DNA of 64,000 nucleotides from DASQZT01 sp035638575 (lineage in GTDB: Bacteria; Acidobacteriota; Terriglobia; Bryobacterales; Bryobacteraceae), in the NCBI GenBank assembly GCA_035638575.1, contig DASQZT010000144.1:1-64000 (forward strand), written 5' to 3'. The position numbers and the translations under genes are program-made. This document shows, in pieces, positions 7,374 to 16,735 of this stretch. The notes beneath the pieces are model-generated. The model searched no databases. It had not been told where the DNA came from and saw nothing but the letters and a program-made list of their open reading frames with translations. Numbering within the stretch: position 1 is the first letter of the stretch; each line of letters opens with the position of its first letter.

Positions 7374-8075
7374 ATGAGCATAATGGAAATCACTTGGCTT
7401 GGCCACGGCTCGTTCCAGTTTCGCCTGCCTTCGGGGCATGCGATCCTCATGGACCCCTGGATCGAAGGGAACCCCAAATATCCCCGGGGCCACCGGATCG
7501 AACGCGCCGACACCATCTGCATCACCCACGGCCATTTCGATCACATTCACGATACGCCGCCGCTGGCCCAGCGGTTCTCTCCGGAAGTGGTCGCGATTTA
7601 CGAGACCTGCAACTGGCTCGAATCGAAGGGCGTGAAAAACACCCGGCCGATGAACAAGGGCGGGTCCCAGAAGGTGGGCGAGGTCACCTTCACCATGACC
7701 CACGCGGTGCACAGCTGCGGCATCCTGGACGACGGCAAAATCATCTACGGCGGCGAGGCGGCGGGCTACGTGCTGCGGCTTGCCGACGGGCGCGCGCTGT
7801 ATTTCGCGGGCGACACCAACGTGTTTTCGGACATGCACCTGATCGAGCAGCTCTACCATCCGGAGCTGGCGTTTCTGCCCATCGGCGACCTGTTCACCAT
7901 GAGCCCCGCCGAAGCTGCCCTGGCGGTGAAGCTGCTGCGCGTCCGCAAAGTGGTGCCTATGCACTTCGGCACGTTCCCGCCGCTCACCGGACGTCCCGAA
8001 GAGCTTCAGGATCTGGTCGCCGACCTGGAGACGGAAGTCTGGGCGCTGGAGCCCGGCAAACCGGTTTCGTGGTAG
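7374..8075 (+). CDS. UPF0173 family metal-dependent hydrolase
   Basis: The 233-residue protein has the metallo-beta-lactamase fold. HGSFQFRL is followed by the metal-binding THGHFDHIHD (about residues 50-59), then HAVHSCG, a FAGDTNVF aspartate segment and a C-terminal VPMHFGTFP histidine. Length and motif order fit UPF0173 hydrolases closely. The substrate is unknown for the family. ATG 7374 has AAGGAG upstream. It is the first clearly chromosomal gene right of element 1 and appears intact, so integration did not damage it. Confidence 0.9.
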   Translation: MSIMEITWLGHGSFQFRLPSGHAILMDPWIEGNPKYPRGHRIERADTICITHGHFDHIHDTPPLAQRFSPEVVAIYETCNWLESKGVKNTRPMNKGGSQKVGEVTFTMTHAVHSCGILDDGKIIYGGEAAGYVLRLADGRALYFAGDTNVFSDMHLIEQLYHPELAFLPIGDLFTMSPAEAALAVKLLRVRKVVPMHFGTFPPLTGRPEELQDLVADLETEVWALEPGKPVSW

Positions 8076-8076
8076 A

Positions 8077-9354
8077 TCAGCCGATCCATTTGGCGATGTC
8101 GTCGATCACTTCGGGGGCGACGTGGCCGGGCTTGTTGTATTCGGCCGGCGTGCTCTTCCCCTCCCCGGGCACGAACAGGTGGTTCAAGGCCGGATAGCTG
8201 CGGAAGGTGACGTCCTTGCGTGCGCCCACCGCCGTTTTCCATAGCTCGAACTCCTTCACGGTGACCTGATAGTCGCGCTCGCCTTGCAGGATCAGCATGC
8301 GGATGGCGAGTTTTTTGGCCTCGGCGGCGGGATCGTAGCCCTTCAGGTCCAGCAGGTACGACACCGGCATGCCCAGGATGGGCGGAGCGTCGAGATCCGC
8401 CGGCTCGAGAACCTTGATGCGCGCCTGCTGTACCTTGAAGCCCTCCAGCGTCTTGGCGGGAGCGCCGAGATATACGGATTGCTCGACGATCAGGTCCTCG
8501 AGCGGCCGCACATTTCCGGCCAGGATCACCAGGCCCGCGAGCTTCTGGTCGGCGGTGGCGATGCGGGGCGCGAGATATCCGCCGAGGCTGTGGCCGAGAA
8601 GGAATACGCGCTTGGGGTCCACTTCCTTTTGGGCGCGCAGGAGCGCCGCGCCCTTGACGGCGTCGTCCACGGTCTCGTCGTTGACGGTCATGTTGGACAG
8701 GCCGGCCATCTTGGCGGGGTACACCTTGGTGCGCTTCTCGTATCGCAGGACGGCGATGCCGCGCGAGGCGAGGCCCTCGGCGAGATCCTTGAAAACCTTC
8801 GCCGCGCCGACGGTTTCGTCGCGGTCATTGGGCCCCGAGCCGTGCACCAGCACGATGGCGGGGAACGGGCCGTTGCCGTTGGGGATGGTGAGGGTGCCGG
8901 GCAGCTTCCATTCGCCATCCCCCACCGTCGCTTCGCGTTCCTGAAAAGAGCCGGGCTTGCTGTAAGGAGGGCGCTGCCACGGCACTTCGCCGGGCAGCAT
9001 GTACAGGCCGGCAACCTTCCCGGAAGAGTTGATGGCGATTTGAAACTTCATGTTCTGGGAGGCGAACTTGGCCGGAAAGATCGCCACGGTGTTGACACCG
9101 GCCTTGCGAACCTCCGGCGCGCCGATGCTTTCCAGGGCGCCCCAGGCCTTGATGCCGGCGCCGATTTTGGCCAGCTGCGCCTCGGGAATGCCCTTCTGCG
9201 GGTCCTGCAGGTCCGCGGAAAACATCTGGAACAGGTCGGAGTATTTTTCGCCCACCAGGAGGTCCACCGCCTTCCGGGCGATCGCCGCGGGATCCCCGGC
9301 GGGCTGGGCCAGGGCGAGCCCCAGGGAGAATGCGCACAATGTTACGAGCTTCAC
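8077..9354 (-). CDS. Secreted alpha/beta hydrolase with N-terminal DUF3887-like domain
   Basis: The 425-residue protein starts at GTG 9354 (an upstream frame to 9735 is antisense to the rhodanese and was not used). It has a signal peptide (VKLVTLCAFSLGLALAQP), an N-terminal DUF3887-like region (AIARKAVDLLVGEKYSDLFQ) and an alpha/beta hydrolase domain with the oxyanion segment LVHGSGPNDRDE, nucleophile elbow GHSLGGY and C-terminal His in ALNHLF. The likely role is an exported serine esterase or peptidase. It is transcribed divergently from the rhodanese and converges on the UPF0173 gene with a one-base gap. Confidence 0.85.
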   Translation of the reverse strand: MKLVTLCAFSLGLALAQPAGDPAAIARKAVDLLVGEKYSDLFQMFSADLQDPQKGIPEAQLAKIGAGIKAWGALESIGAPEVRKAGVNTVAIFPAKFASQNMKFQIAINSSGKVAGLYMLPGEVPWQRPPYSKPGSFQEREATVGDGEWKLPGTLTIPNGNGPFPAIVLVHGSGPNDRDETVGAAKVFKDLAEGLASRGIAVLRYEKRTKVYPAKMAGLSNMTVNDETVDDAVKGAALLRAQKEVDPKRVFLLGHSLGGYLAPRIATADQKLAGLVILAGNVRPLEDLIVEQSVYLGAPAKTLEGFKVQQARIKVLEPADLDAPPILGMPVSYLLDLKGYDPAAEAKKLAIRMLILQGERDYQVTVKEFELWKTAVGARKDVTFRSYPALNHLFVPGEGKSTPAEYNKPGHVAPEVIDDIAKWIG

Positions 9355-9378
9355 TCTTTCATCGTACAGCTTTGCCGA

Positions 9379-9384
9379 TATAAT
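9379..9384 (+). promoter_or_regulatory. Candidate -10 box for the sulfurtransferase gene
   Basis: A perfect TATAAT lies 33 bases upstream of ATG 9418, in the gap between divergent genes. The -35 is weak (TTCATC-like). The downstream leader carries AAGGAGGAGAAGG, a very strong ribosome binding site. Confidence 0.5.
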
Positions 9385-9417
9385 GGTTCGGACCTTACAC
9401 AAGGAGGAGAAGGACCG

Positions 9418-10281
9418 ATGTCGGAATATGCTCACCCCGAAGCGCTGGTGACCACGGACTGGGTGGCCAACCACACCACCGACCCCAACGTGCGGATCGT
9501 GGAAGTGGACGTGGACACAAAGGCCTACGACGACGGGCATGTGCCCCGCGCCATTGCGTGGGCGTGGAACACCCAACTGTGCGACACCGTGCGGCGGGAC
9601 ATACTGTCGAAGCAGCAGTTCGAAGCATTGATGTCCGCCTCGGGCGTCGGGCCGGAAACGACGCTGGTGATTTACGGCGACAACAACAACTGGTTTGCCG
9701 CGTGGGCCCTGTGGCAGGCGAAGATCTACGGCCATCGCGACGTGCGGCTGATGAACGGCGGGCGGAAGAAATGGCTGGCGGAAGCGCGCGCCCTGGCGAC
9801 CGAGGCTCCGCGGGTGCAGCCTACGAACTATCGCGCCAAAGACGCCGATATTTCATTGCGCGCGTTCCTGCCGCAGGTGCAGCAGGCGTCCGCGCAGCGG
9901 GCGGCGGCGCTGGTGGACGTGCGGAGCCCCATGGAATACACCGGCGAGATCCTGGCGCCTCCCGGACTGCCGGAGACCTGCCAGCGCGGCGGCCACGTTC
10001 CGGGCGCCCGCAGCATCCCGTGGGGCAAAGCGTGCAACGACGACGGCACGTTCAAATCGGCCGACGACCTGCGCGCCCTGTATGCCGGAGAAGGCGTCGA
10101 CGGCTCGAAGCCGGTGATCGCCTACTGCCGGATCGGGGAACGCTCCAGCCACACGTGGTTCGTTCTCAAGTACCTGCTGGGCTTAGACAACGTGACCAAC
10201 TACGACGGCTCGTGGACCGAGTGGGGCAACCTGGTGGGGGCTCCGGTCGAAAAGGGCGCTGCGGCTGCCGCGAAGGGATGA
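9418..10281 (+). CDS. Sulfurtransferase (thiosulfate/3-mercaptopyruvate, two rhodanese domains)
   Basis: The 287-residue protein has two rhodanese domains. The first (about 10-130) is non-catalytic, with a YDDGHVPRAIAW segment. The second (about 145-280) contains VDVRSPMEYTGEI and the active-site loop AYCRIGERSSHTW, whose cysteine would carry the persulfide. It transfers sulfur from thiosulfate or mercaptopyruvate to cyanide or thiol acceptors. The active loop CRIGERS is closer to thiosulfate sulfurtransferases. The stop overlaps the start of the next small gene (ATGA), so the two are probably translated together. Confidence 0.9.
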   Translation: MSEYAHPEALVTTDWVANHTTDPNVRIVEVDVDTKAYDDGHVPRAIAWAWNTQLCDTVRRDILSKQQFEALMSASGVGPETTLVIYGDNNNWFAAWALWQAKIYGHRDVRLMNGGRKKWLAEARALATEAPRVQPTNYRAKDADISLRAFLPQVQQASAQRAAALVDVRSPMEYTGEILAPPGLPETCQRGGHVPGARSIPWGKACNDDGTFKSADDLRALYAGEGVDGSKPVIAYCRIGERSSHTWFVLKYLLGLDNVTNYDGSWTEWGNLVGAPVEKGAAAAAKG

Positions 10282-10505
10282 ACATGAACGCGGAAGAGTT
10301 CCAGGAACGCAAGCTGGAATTGGCGGGCTGGCCGGTGAACGTGTCCAGCTACCGTCTCGGCAACGAGTGGCACGCCAAGGCCGACAACGTCTCTCCGGGC
10401 GCCGCGCTCGCGCGCGGCACGGGAACCACTCGCGAAGAGGCCGAGGACAAAGTCCTGAAGAGGGCCGAGGAGTTGCTCGGCGGGACCAGGCGGCGCGCGG
10501 TTTGA
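10278..10505 (+). CDS. Small conserved-looking protein coupled to the sulfurtransferase
   Basis: The 75-residue protein begins MNMNAEEFQERKLELAGWPV. A beta-rich first half (GWPVNVSSYRLGNEWHAKAD) is followed by a helix with EEAEDKVLKRAEELL, similar in layout to small double-stranded-RNA-binding-like folds. Its start overlaps the rhodanese stop by four bases. The function is unknown. Confidence 0.65.
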   Translation: MNMNAEEFQERKLELAGWPVNVSSYRLGNEWHAKADNVSPGAALARGTGTTREEAEDKVLKRAEELLGGTRRRAV

Positions 10506-10560
10506 GCGGCGGGCCTGGCCTCCCTGGCGTCACGCTCAAAGTGCTGCGTGGCCTTACGAT

Positions 10561-12738
10561 TCACATCACCACTACTACATCGATGTCTCCGTCCCGCCGC
10601 AGGGCACTGACCGTGACGTCGCGTTCGTGCCGCACCACCAGAAGATCCGCGCTCGCGCCGCCGACTGCCAGATTCCTGATTCTCGCCCGGCCCAGGAACG
10701 GGGGCAGAAAAGGACGGACCAACGAGACTCTGGACTCCAGCACGCTGATTCTCAGCCCCAGGCACGCCTGGAACATCAGGAACACCGCGGCTGCCGACCA
10801 CGCCTGGGGAGCGCAGGCGACAGGGTACAGGATGGGTCCCTGGCCTTCATCGCGCGGGAATCCGCAGAACAGTTCGGGGATGCGATGCAGATCGAAGTAC
10901 ATGGCGGCATCGAACAAGCCGGTGAATACCCGTGAGACTTCGCTCGCCATGCCATAGCGCGCCATACCGTACGCGATCAGGGCGTTGTCGTGCGGCCACA
11001 CGCTGCCGACGTGGTATCCCATCGGGTTGTAGCGCGGCTCCCCGGCGCCGGCAGTACGGATTCCCCATCCGGAAAAGAGATCGGCTCCGAGAAGCGTCCG
11101 CCCCACTTTCACGGCGCGATCCGCGGCGGCGATTCCGGAGAAGAGACACTGGCCCGCGTTCGAGGCGCGCACCCGGCATGGTTGTTTGTCGCCGTCCAGC
11201 GCCAAGGCATACGTTGACAAGTCATCGCACCAGAACGCATCTTCGAAGCGTTCTCTCAGCGCCTCGGCGCGCGAGTCGAACCGCGCCCGAAGCTCCGGCC
11301 GCGAGAGCGCCGTTGCCAGCACCGCGCCGGCCCTCCAGGCCGCGTAAGTGTAGGCCTGTACCTCGCACAGCGCGATCGGCCCGCGCGCCAGCGTGCCATC
11401 CGCGTGAAAGACGGCATCGTCGGAATCCTTCCAGCCCTGGTGCAATAAGCCGCTGTTGGAGCGGCGATGGTATTCGAGGAACCCGTCTCCATCGCGGTCG
11501 CCGTAGCGCTCGATCCACAGCAGGGCGGCCTCGATGTTGGGCCAGATGTCCTCGATCGACTGCCGGTCGCCGGTCCGCTCGTAGTAGGAGCCCGCCAGCA
11601 CTACGAACAGCGGGGTGGAGTCCACGCTCCCGTAGTAGCGCGCAAAAGGCATCTCCTTCAGGGCCGCCATCTCGCCCTTGCGGGTCTCGTGCAGGATCTT
11701 ACCCGGCTCTGCGTCCTGCTCGGGAACCACGTCAACCGCCTGTGTCGATGCCAGGTATTTCAAGACGCCCTGGGCCAGGCTCGGATTCAGCCAGAGGCAC
11801 TCCAGCGCCGTAATGATGCCGTCGCGGCCGAAGGGAGTGTTGAACCATGGCACGCCGGCATATGGGTACAGCCCGGTGGGCAGCACGGTGGTCATCATGT
11901 GCAGGTCGGAGGTCGCGCGCTTGACCAGCGCGTCGAACTGCCCATTCCCCGTCTCGATCGCGCAGAATTGCGCTACCTGACAATCCAATTGCGCGCGGGC
12001 TTCCGCTCGCGCGCGTTCGAAAACCGGGCGCCGCGGCCGGGCCGCTTCCCGCTCGCATCCAACGGTGACGTAGAGCAAGACCTCCTGTCTTGGCGCCAGG
12101 GTGACCAAGAAGCCGGCGCGGCCGGCGGCCAGGCTTTGCGGCCGGGGGGCGAATTCGAGCTGCGTGCGCCGGACAATCCCATCCAGGCCGCGATAGCCCA
12201 GAGTTACCTCCCGATCGGTCAATTCGGGCTCCAGATCCCGGCCGCGCCCCTTCCTCTCGAGGCCCCGCACCTCGTAGATGTCGGCGAAGTCGGCCGCGAA
12301 CTCCAGGCCGATGGCGGCATCCACCGGCTGCATTCCATGGTTCTCGATGCGCAGTTCCTGGTACAGCGTGCCCATCCACAGCAACTTCCGCCATGTCAGG
12401 TGCAGCGCGCCCATCGGCAGATACACGCGGCCTTCGCGGCACAAATCGGGATTGGTGAGAGCCACCGAGAGCTGGTCGTTATCGTCGCGGACCGTAGAGC
12501 TGAGCAGGAACGGACGGGCGCCCTCCAATTTCAGGAGAAAACGCGAGAGAAAGCGCGTGCCGTCGTGGTACAGCCCGGCTTCTCCCTTTTGACTGGGCCG
12601 GATATCGCCATACTGATCGAAGAGCGCAAACGTGTCGCCGTGTTTCAACACCCGTATGCGTTCATCGGTGAGGCTGGAATCGGCCAGGACATGATGCACA
12701 TCGCCGGAGCGGGCGGGCGTAAGGGTTGGGTTCTCCAT
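10561..12738 (-). CDS. Glycogen debranching enzyme / amylo-alpha-1,6-glucosidase family protein
   Basis: The 725-residue protein has the N-terminal debranching-enzyme domain (DQYGDIRPSQKGEAGLYHDGTRFLSRF, about 40-70) and a C-terminal six-hairpin glycosidase domain with PWFNTPFGRDGIITALECLW and GWKDSDDAVFHADGT, where the catalytic acids of this family lie. It hydrolyses alpha-1,6 or related branch linkages in glucans, probably in the cytoplasm since no signal peptide is seen. It is the third gene of an operon with two glycosyltransferases, nine bases after the GT4 stop. This suggests work on a glycogen- or trehalose-like storage glucan or a compatible solute. Confidence 0.88.
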   Translation of the reverse strand: MENPTLTPARSGDVHHVLADSSLTDERIRVLKHGDTFALFDQYGDIRPSQKGEAGLYHDGTRFLSRFLLKLEGARPFLLSSTVRDDNDQLSVALTNPDLCREGRVYLPMGALHLTWRKLLWMGTLYQELRIENHGMQPVDAAIGLEFAADFADIYEVRGLERKGRGRDLEPELTDREVTLGYRGLDGIVRRTQLEFAPRPQSLAAGRAGFLVTLAPRQEVLLYVTVGCEREAARPRRPVFERARAEARAQLDCQVAQFCAIETGNGQFDALVKRATSDLHMMTTVLPTGLYPYAGVPWFNTPFGRDGIITALECLWLNPSLAQGVLKYLASTQAVDVVPEQDAEPGKILHETRKGEMAALKEMPFARYYGSVDSTPLFVVLAGSYYERTGDRQSIEDIWPNIEAALLWIERYGDRDGDGFLEYHRRSNSGLLHQGWKDSDDAVFHADGTLARGPIALCEVQAYTYAAWRAGAVLATALSRPELRARFDSRAEALRERFEDAFWCDDLSTYALALDGDKQPCRVRASNAGQCLFSGIAAADRAVKVGRTLLGADLFSGWGIRTAGAGEPRYNPMGYHVGSVWPHDNALIAYGMARYGMASEVSRVFTGLFDAAMYFDLHRIPELFCGFPRDEGQGPILYPVACAPQAWSAAAVFLMFQACLGLRISVLESRVSLVRPFLPPFLGRARIRNLAVGGASADLLVVRHERDVTVSALRRDGDIDVVVVM

Positions 12739-12747
12739 TCCGGGCCT

Positions 12748-13837
12748 CTAGACCGCCGGCATCACGCTGTCGAGGGCCGCGGCTTCCGCCATCTCCAGCC
12801 GGGCGTGGGGATGGCACAGAAGCCGTTGGTACACCTTTTCGTAGTTGGCCGCCATGCGGGCGGCGTCAAAGCGGTCCGCGAACGCCGCGTGGCACCGCGC
12901 GCGGCTCAGATGTCCGGCGTTCCCGACCGCGCGCACGGCGTCGTCGATGTTGTCCACGATGAAACCGGTCCTGCCCTCCTCGATGATTTCCGGCACCGAG
13001 CCGTTGCGCCAGGCGATCACCGGCGTGCCGCACGCCAGCGCCTCGATCATCACCAGCCCGAACGGCTCCGGCCAGTCGATCGGAAATAACAGGGCGTAGG
13101 CGTTGCCGATCAGCTCGTCTTTGTCCTGGCCACCAACCTCGCCCACGAATTCCACGAATGATCGCGATGCGCCGAGCAGCGGCTCGATGGCGCTCCGATA
13201 GTAACCGCGATCCTCGTCGTAGATTTTGGCGGCGACCTTCAATTTCCGCCCCGAACGGCGGGCGATTTCGATCGCGCGGTCCAGCCGCTTCTCGGGAGAG
13301 ATGCGCCCGATGAACAACAGATAGTCTTCGGGATCGTCGCGAAATGTGTGCAGCGCGGTGGGCAAGCCGTGGTAAACCGTGGCTTGCCAGTTCGCCCAGG
13401 GAATCGGACCGCGCTGGTCGTCGCAAATGGAGACCAGCGGAACCTCTGGGTACGCCTGAAAGAGCGGCATGAGATCGTGCCGCCGAATCATACCGTGCAA
13501 CGTCGTCACGGACGGCGTCCGATGGTAGCGCAGCAGCGGAAAGTGGATGTAGTCGCAGTGAAAATGGATGATCGAAATGGCGCGCCTCCCGGAAGACCAG
13601 TTCCATCAACCGGACTTGGTGAGGCAGCGTTTCGCGGCATTCCGGGTCGCGCCACAGGGCGCGTTCCGAGGCCGGCGCCAGCCTCGCGCTGGTTACCGAA
13701 TCGCCGCTGGCAAACAGCGTAACGTCGTGGCCTTGCCGTACCAGCTCTTCCGTCAGGTAGCTCACGACCCGCTCCGTGCCGCCGTACAACCGCGGCGGTA
13801 CGCTTTCGAATAGAGGGGCGACCTGTGCAATCCGCAT
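12748..13837 (-). pseudogene. GT4-family glycosyltransferase with a frameshift
   Basis: The N-terminal part starts at ATG 13837 after GGAGGTAGC and reads MRIAQVAPLFESVPPRLYGG, the donor-side start of a GT-B, GT4 enzyme. The frame is lost near 13570. After ...RHFD the sequence expected for the family (IIHFHCDYIHFPLLRYHRTP) continues in another frame down to 12748, with FIGRISPEKRLDRAIEIAR and the EPFGLVMIEALACGTPV nucleotide-sugar motif. Inserting two bases (GATC to GATATC) restores a normal length of about 360 residues. It is either a recent two-base deletion or a sequencing error. It lies in an operon between a GT-A transferase and a debranching enzyme. Confidence 0.85.
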
Positions 13838-13842
13838 GCCGG

Positions 13843-15261
13843 CTACCTCCTTTGATTGGCGACGATCGTTTCGGTCAGCCCGCTCCGCCGCTTCTGAAGA
13901 TACGCAATTTCCACGAGGGTCGGCCAAAGCTGTATGGAAGCCTTGATGACCGACACCACGTCATCCGCAATGCGCAGCAGGTTCTGTTGAAAGAAATCGG
14001 GCTCGAAGCTGTAGAACGCTTTCTCCAGGTTGGCGGCGAAGAGCCGCAGCGCCTGCGCGCGTTCCGGATTCGTTGTGTGCTCCGCCGCTCGCAGCGCGCG
14101 GCCGTGCAGCGCCGTTATTTTTTCCAGGATCTCGCAGGCGTCGGCTCCCGTGACCTCCCCGTCATAATCGAACTCGACGCTCAGCGCGTCCATGTGGCTG
14201 ACGGTGGCCTTGATTTTGCGCTTCAGCAGATTGCAGACCTCCTCGTTGAAGATCTCCGCCGCCGGCGGGTTGCGCATGTAGTTGCTCTTGGTGTGATTCT
14301 GTGCGGCATCCACGTGGGCGGCCACGATGCCCTCCTGCTGGATCCAGAGCCGGTAAATGTAATCCTCGAAGCGCAGGCGGGTAGGGAAGAACGGCGGCAG
14401 CCCGAAGGTGTTGTCGTAGCCCGCCACGCCGCAATCCATCCGCCAGTTCCGGTTGGTCACGGCGGGACGGAAATTGACCAGCACGTACATTTCGTTCAGG
14501 CTGTCCAGGCTCGTTTGATCCTCGTCCTCGAGGAACATGTCCACGAAGTCGATGGCGTCGATGTCGTTGGTGCCCGAGCGAAAAGTCTGCGCGATTTTGA
14601 CCACCGCACGGTCGGCTACGGCGCCTGGTTCGAGGGTGAGAGAATTCTCGCGAGCCAGTCCTTTGGTGGCGTTGGTTTCCAGGTCCATGGAGCTGTCGAT
14701 CAGCAATTCGCCGCGGTCGTAGTTCTCCGGAACATCGTCCACCGGCTTTCCCAGCACATCCAGGAAAGCCGCGACGATGTCGAATGATTTCCGGACATAG
14801 CCGTTCTGGCCCGACCTGTGCAGCCTCCCGCGGCTGACCTCTCTTGCCCCCAGCGACTCGGGACTGTCCTCGATCAGCGAGTAAGGCCGCACATCGTCAT
14901 CGGAACTCACCATCAGCTCGCCCAACGTGTACATCAGGGTGAAATTCCGGTTGCCGCCGTAGCTGGGGCGAAACAGGTTTTTGACCAGCCCTTCGAGGCG
15001 CCTGTCCCTGAGCCTCGAGTTCAGATAGGCGAGAAACTGCTCCTTCTCCCGGGGACCGACGTAGTGCAACTCCTGGTGCGTGCGTGTCTGTTCGAGGAGC
15101 GGGTAGTATTTTTGCTGGTTGGCCGGCGAGGAATCGTCAAACACGACCATCCGCACGGAGTGGCCATTCCTCCAGAAGTGCTCGTCGTACTGCTCGATGG
15201 TCTCGCCGACGTCACGCAATCGATGCGTGGGAATAACGAACGACAGTTCTTTTTCGCGCAT
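13843..15261 (-). CDS. GT-A fold glycosyltransferase-like protein
   Basis: The 472-residue protein starts MREKELSFVIPTHRLRDVGE, the usual opening of a family 2-like nucleotide-sugar transferase, and has VVFDDSSPANQQ and the metal-binding cluster SSDDDVRPYS (about residue 118). A long C-terminal region has no recognised domain. It is the first gene of the three-gene glucan operon; its stop is five bases from the GT4 start. Substrate and product are unknown. No membrane segments are seen. Confidence 0.7.
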   Translation of the reverse strand: MREKELSFVIPTHRLRDVGETIEQYDEHFWRNGHSVRMVVFDDSSPANQQKYYPLLEQTRTHQELHYVGPREKEQFLAYLNSRLRDRRLEGLVKNLFRPSYGGNRNFTLMYTLGELMVSSDDDVRPYSLIEDSPESLGAREVSRGRLHRSGQNGYVRKSFDIVAAFLDVLGKPVDDVPENYDRGELLIDSSMDLETNATKGLARENSLTLEPGAVADRAVVKIAQTFRSGTNDIDAIDFVDMFLEDEDQTSLDSLNEMYVLVNFRPAVTNRNWRMDCGVAGYDNTFGLPPFFPTRLRFEDYIYRLWIQQEGIVAAHVDAAQNHTKSNYMRNPPAAEIFNEEVCNLLKRKIKATVSHMDALSVEFDYDGEVTGADACEILEKITALHGRALRAAEHTTNPERAQALRLFAANLEKAFYSFEPDFFQQNLLRIADDVVSVIKASIQLWPTLVEIAYLQKRRSGLTETIVANQRR

Positions 15262-15333
15262 AAACGGTTCGGATTCAATTGGGTGTGGGCGCGCGGAACG
15301 TGCTTCCCGCGGTGGGACCGATCGGATGGTAGG

Positions 15334-15364
15334 AGCCCGGCCACATCGTGACCGGGCTTTCGTT
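15334..15364. other. Inverted repeat in the leader of the glucan operon
   Basis: AGCCCGG (15334-15340) and CCGGGCT (15352-15358) form a strong stem with an 11-base loop. On the plus strand it is followed by TTTCGTT like a terminator, but no plus-strand gene ends here. On the minus strand it lies in the leader about 75-100 bases upstream of the glycosyltransferase start, where it could act as an attenuator. Confidence 0.45.
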
Positions 15365-15488
15365 CCGCAAGCATGGCGGCAGCCAGTTTCAGGCTACGCA
15401 ACAAGCCGTAAAGAAGTCATAGTGAAAGCATAAAGATTTCATGATGGCTAGACGAGACTTGAAGATGCGGCGGCGGGCCCGTGCGGCC

Positions 15489-16337
15489 CTAACTGGCCGC
15501 CCGCGTATCCCACGCCGTCAAGGCCGACGCGAGCGCGCCCGAAATCTGGGCGAACTCGCTGCCGGGCTCCATGGCCCGGGCTGCTTCCTCTTTCCTGCCG
15601 GCCAGCGCCAGCGACAGGACGTCTCCGGCGGCGAGATGGAACCGGCGATGGAGTTCCACACACTTCTGGTAGTGCGCCGATTGCTTCAATTCCCGATGGA
15701 GCGTCTCGCCGTAGAGCCACTTGCCGAAAGCGCACTGGTCGTCCACCCGCGCCGTGCCGACCGCTATCGCGCTCGATCGTGTCTGGATGGCGTCGCGCAA
15801 GCGTTTCTTCCAGGCCGCATGTGCCGCTAACGCAAGCTGGATCTGTTCCGTGCGCCGGTACGGTCATCGCCCGAGATCAGAGAGCGAAGCCGGAGCACGA
15901 CCAGGTTAATGGCGCGGGCTTGAGTCGACAGGTCACTGCTCGCGGCGGCGCTCTCCTCGGCCTGTGCCGCCGTGGCTTGCGTGACCTGCTCGATCTGCGT
16001 CATGGCTTTGGCAATCTGCTCGGTGCCGCGGCTTTGCTCCTGGCTGCCAAGGTCCACTTCGTCCACCAGGGTCTTCACCTTGACCGAATCCTCGGTAAGG
16101 GCGCGGATCGCCGCCGCCACCTGATCCATCTTCGCCTTGCCATCATGCGACTTGGCAATCGATTCTTCGATCAGCCGGGACGTATCCTTGGCCGCTTCGG
16201 CCGAGCGCTGCGCCAGGTTGCGCACTTCGCCCGCCACCACCGCGAAGCCCGCGCCCGCTTCCCCGGCCCGCGCCGCCTCCACCGCCGCGTTCAGCGACAG
16301 GATATTGGTCTGGAACGCGATCTCGTCGATGACCTTG
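15489..16337 (-). pseudogene. Methyl-accepting chemotaxis protein, 3' fragment (signalling tip, CZB domain)
   Basis: Downstream half of the MCP split by element 2. It begins at the att core with KVIDEIAFQTNILSLNAAVE, the hairpin tip that contacts CheA and CheW, followed by AGFAVVAGEVRNLAQRSAEA and the return helix. Near 15,860 the frame is lost: the first frame stops at 15827, while the chemoreceptor zinc-binding (CZB) domain (TEQIQLALAAHAAWKKRL, then CAFGKWLYG and ELHRRFHLAAGD) continues in another frame to 15489. One added base restores it. The fragment has no start of its own and is unlikely to be translated while the element is present. Confidence 0.9.
16334..16337. other. Left attachment junction of element 2 (core CTTG)
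   Basis: CTTG is shared with 22703-22706. On the low-coordinate side the sequence codes (minus strand) for the MCP tip. On the high-coordinate side it is element DNA: GAAATCTTTTGAATTT, one arm of the reconstructed attP palindrome. Confidence 0.88.
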
Positions 16338-16735
16338 GAAATCTTTTGAATTTAGCGTACAACTGGAAGGAGTACGGCAACGGCCAAGAACACCCGTAGA
16401 ATCTGCCAATTTGGGGCGGAAACGGGCATAGGAGCCTTCGCCAGATCCACCTGGAAGGCTCGTAGTGAAAATTCTTGAAAAGTTCTTTCACGGGCGCACA
16501 CTAAACGAAAATTTCGATCTGTAGTTAAAGGTGATTGGAGTTCGATTCCCGCATCCAGATTGCCATTTCTTCGCACGCAAACAAGCCTAGAATCCACCGC
16601 CGGAACCAGCCAAGGCTTCACGACCCGCCAGCGCATAATGCAGCACGCAATTTTCGCAGAAAATTGGCGGAATCCCGGATTCGTGTAATGCCACCGTTCC
16701 CTTACATTACAGATGAAGCCGAACAGGGGTCTGCG
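16338..16735. other. Left end of element 2, mostly non-coding
   Basis: Two perfect inverted repeats lie downstream of the minus-strand operon. CAATTTTC-GCA-GAAAATTG is near 16651-16669, and TGTAATG facing CATTACA is near 16684-16712. They probably end the operon's transcription. The first 93 bases (16339-16431) would be translated as a C-terminal extension of the large recombinase in the circular form. No independent gene is credible. Confidence 0.55.

Noticed and set aside
16530..16580. tRNA- or tmRNA-like end (GTTCGATTCCCGC) inside the left end of element 2
   Set aside because: The bases around the T-loop do not pair into a T stem and no other tRNA arm is present, so it is a chance match.
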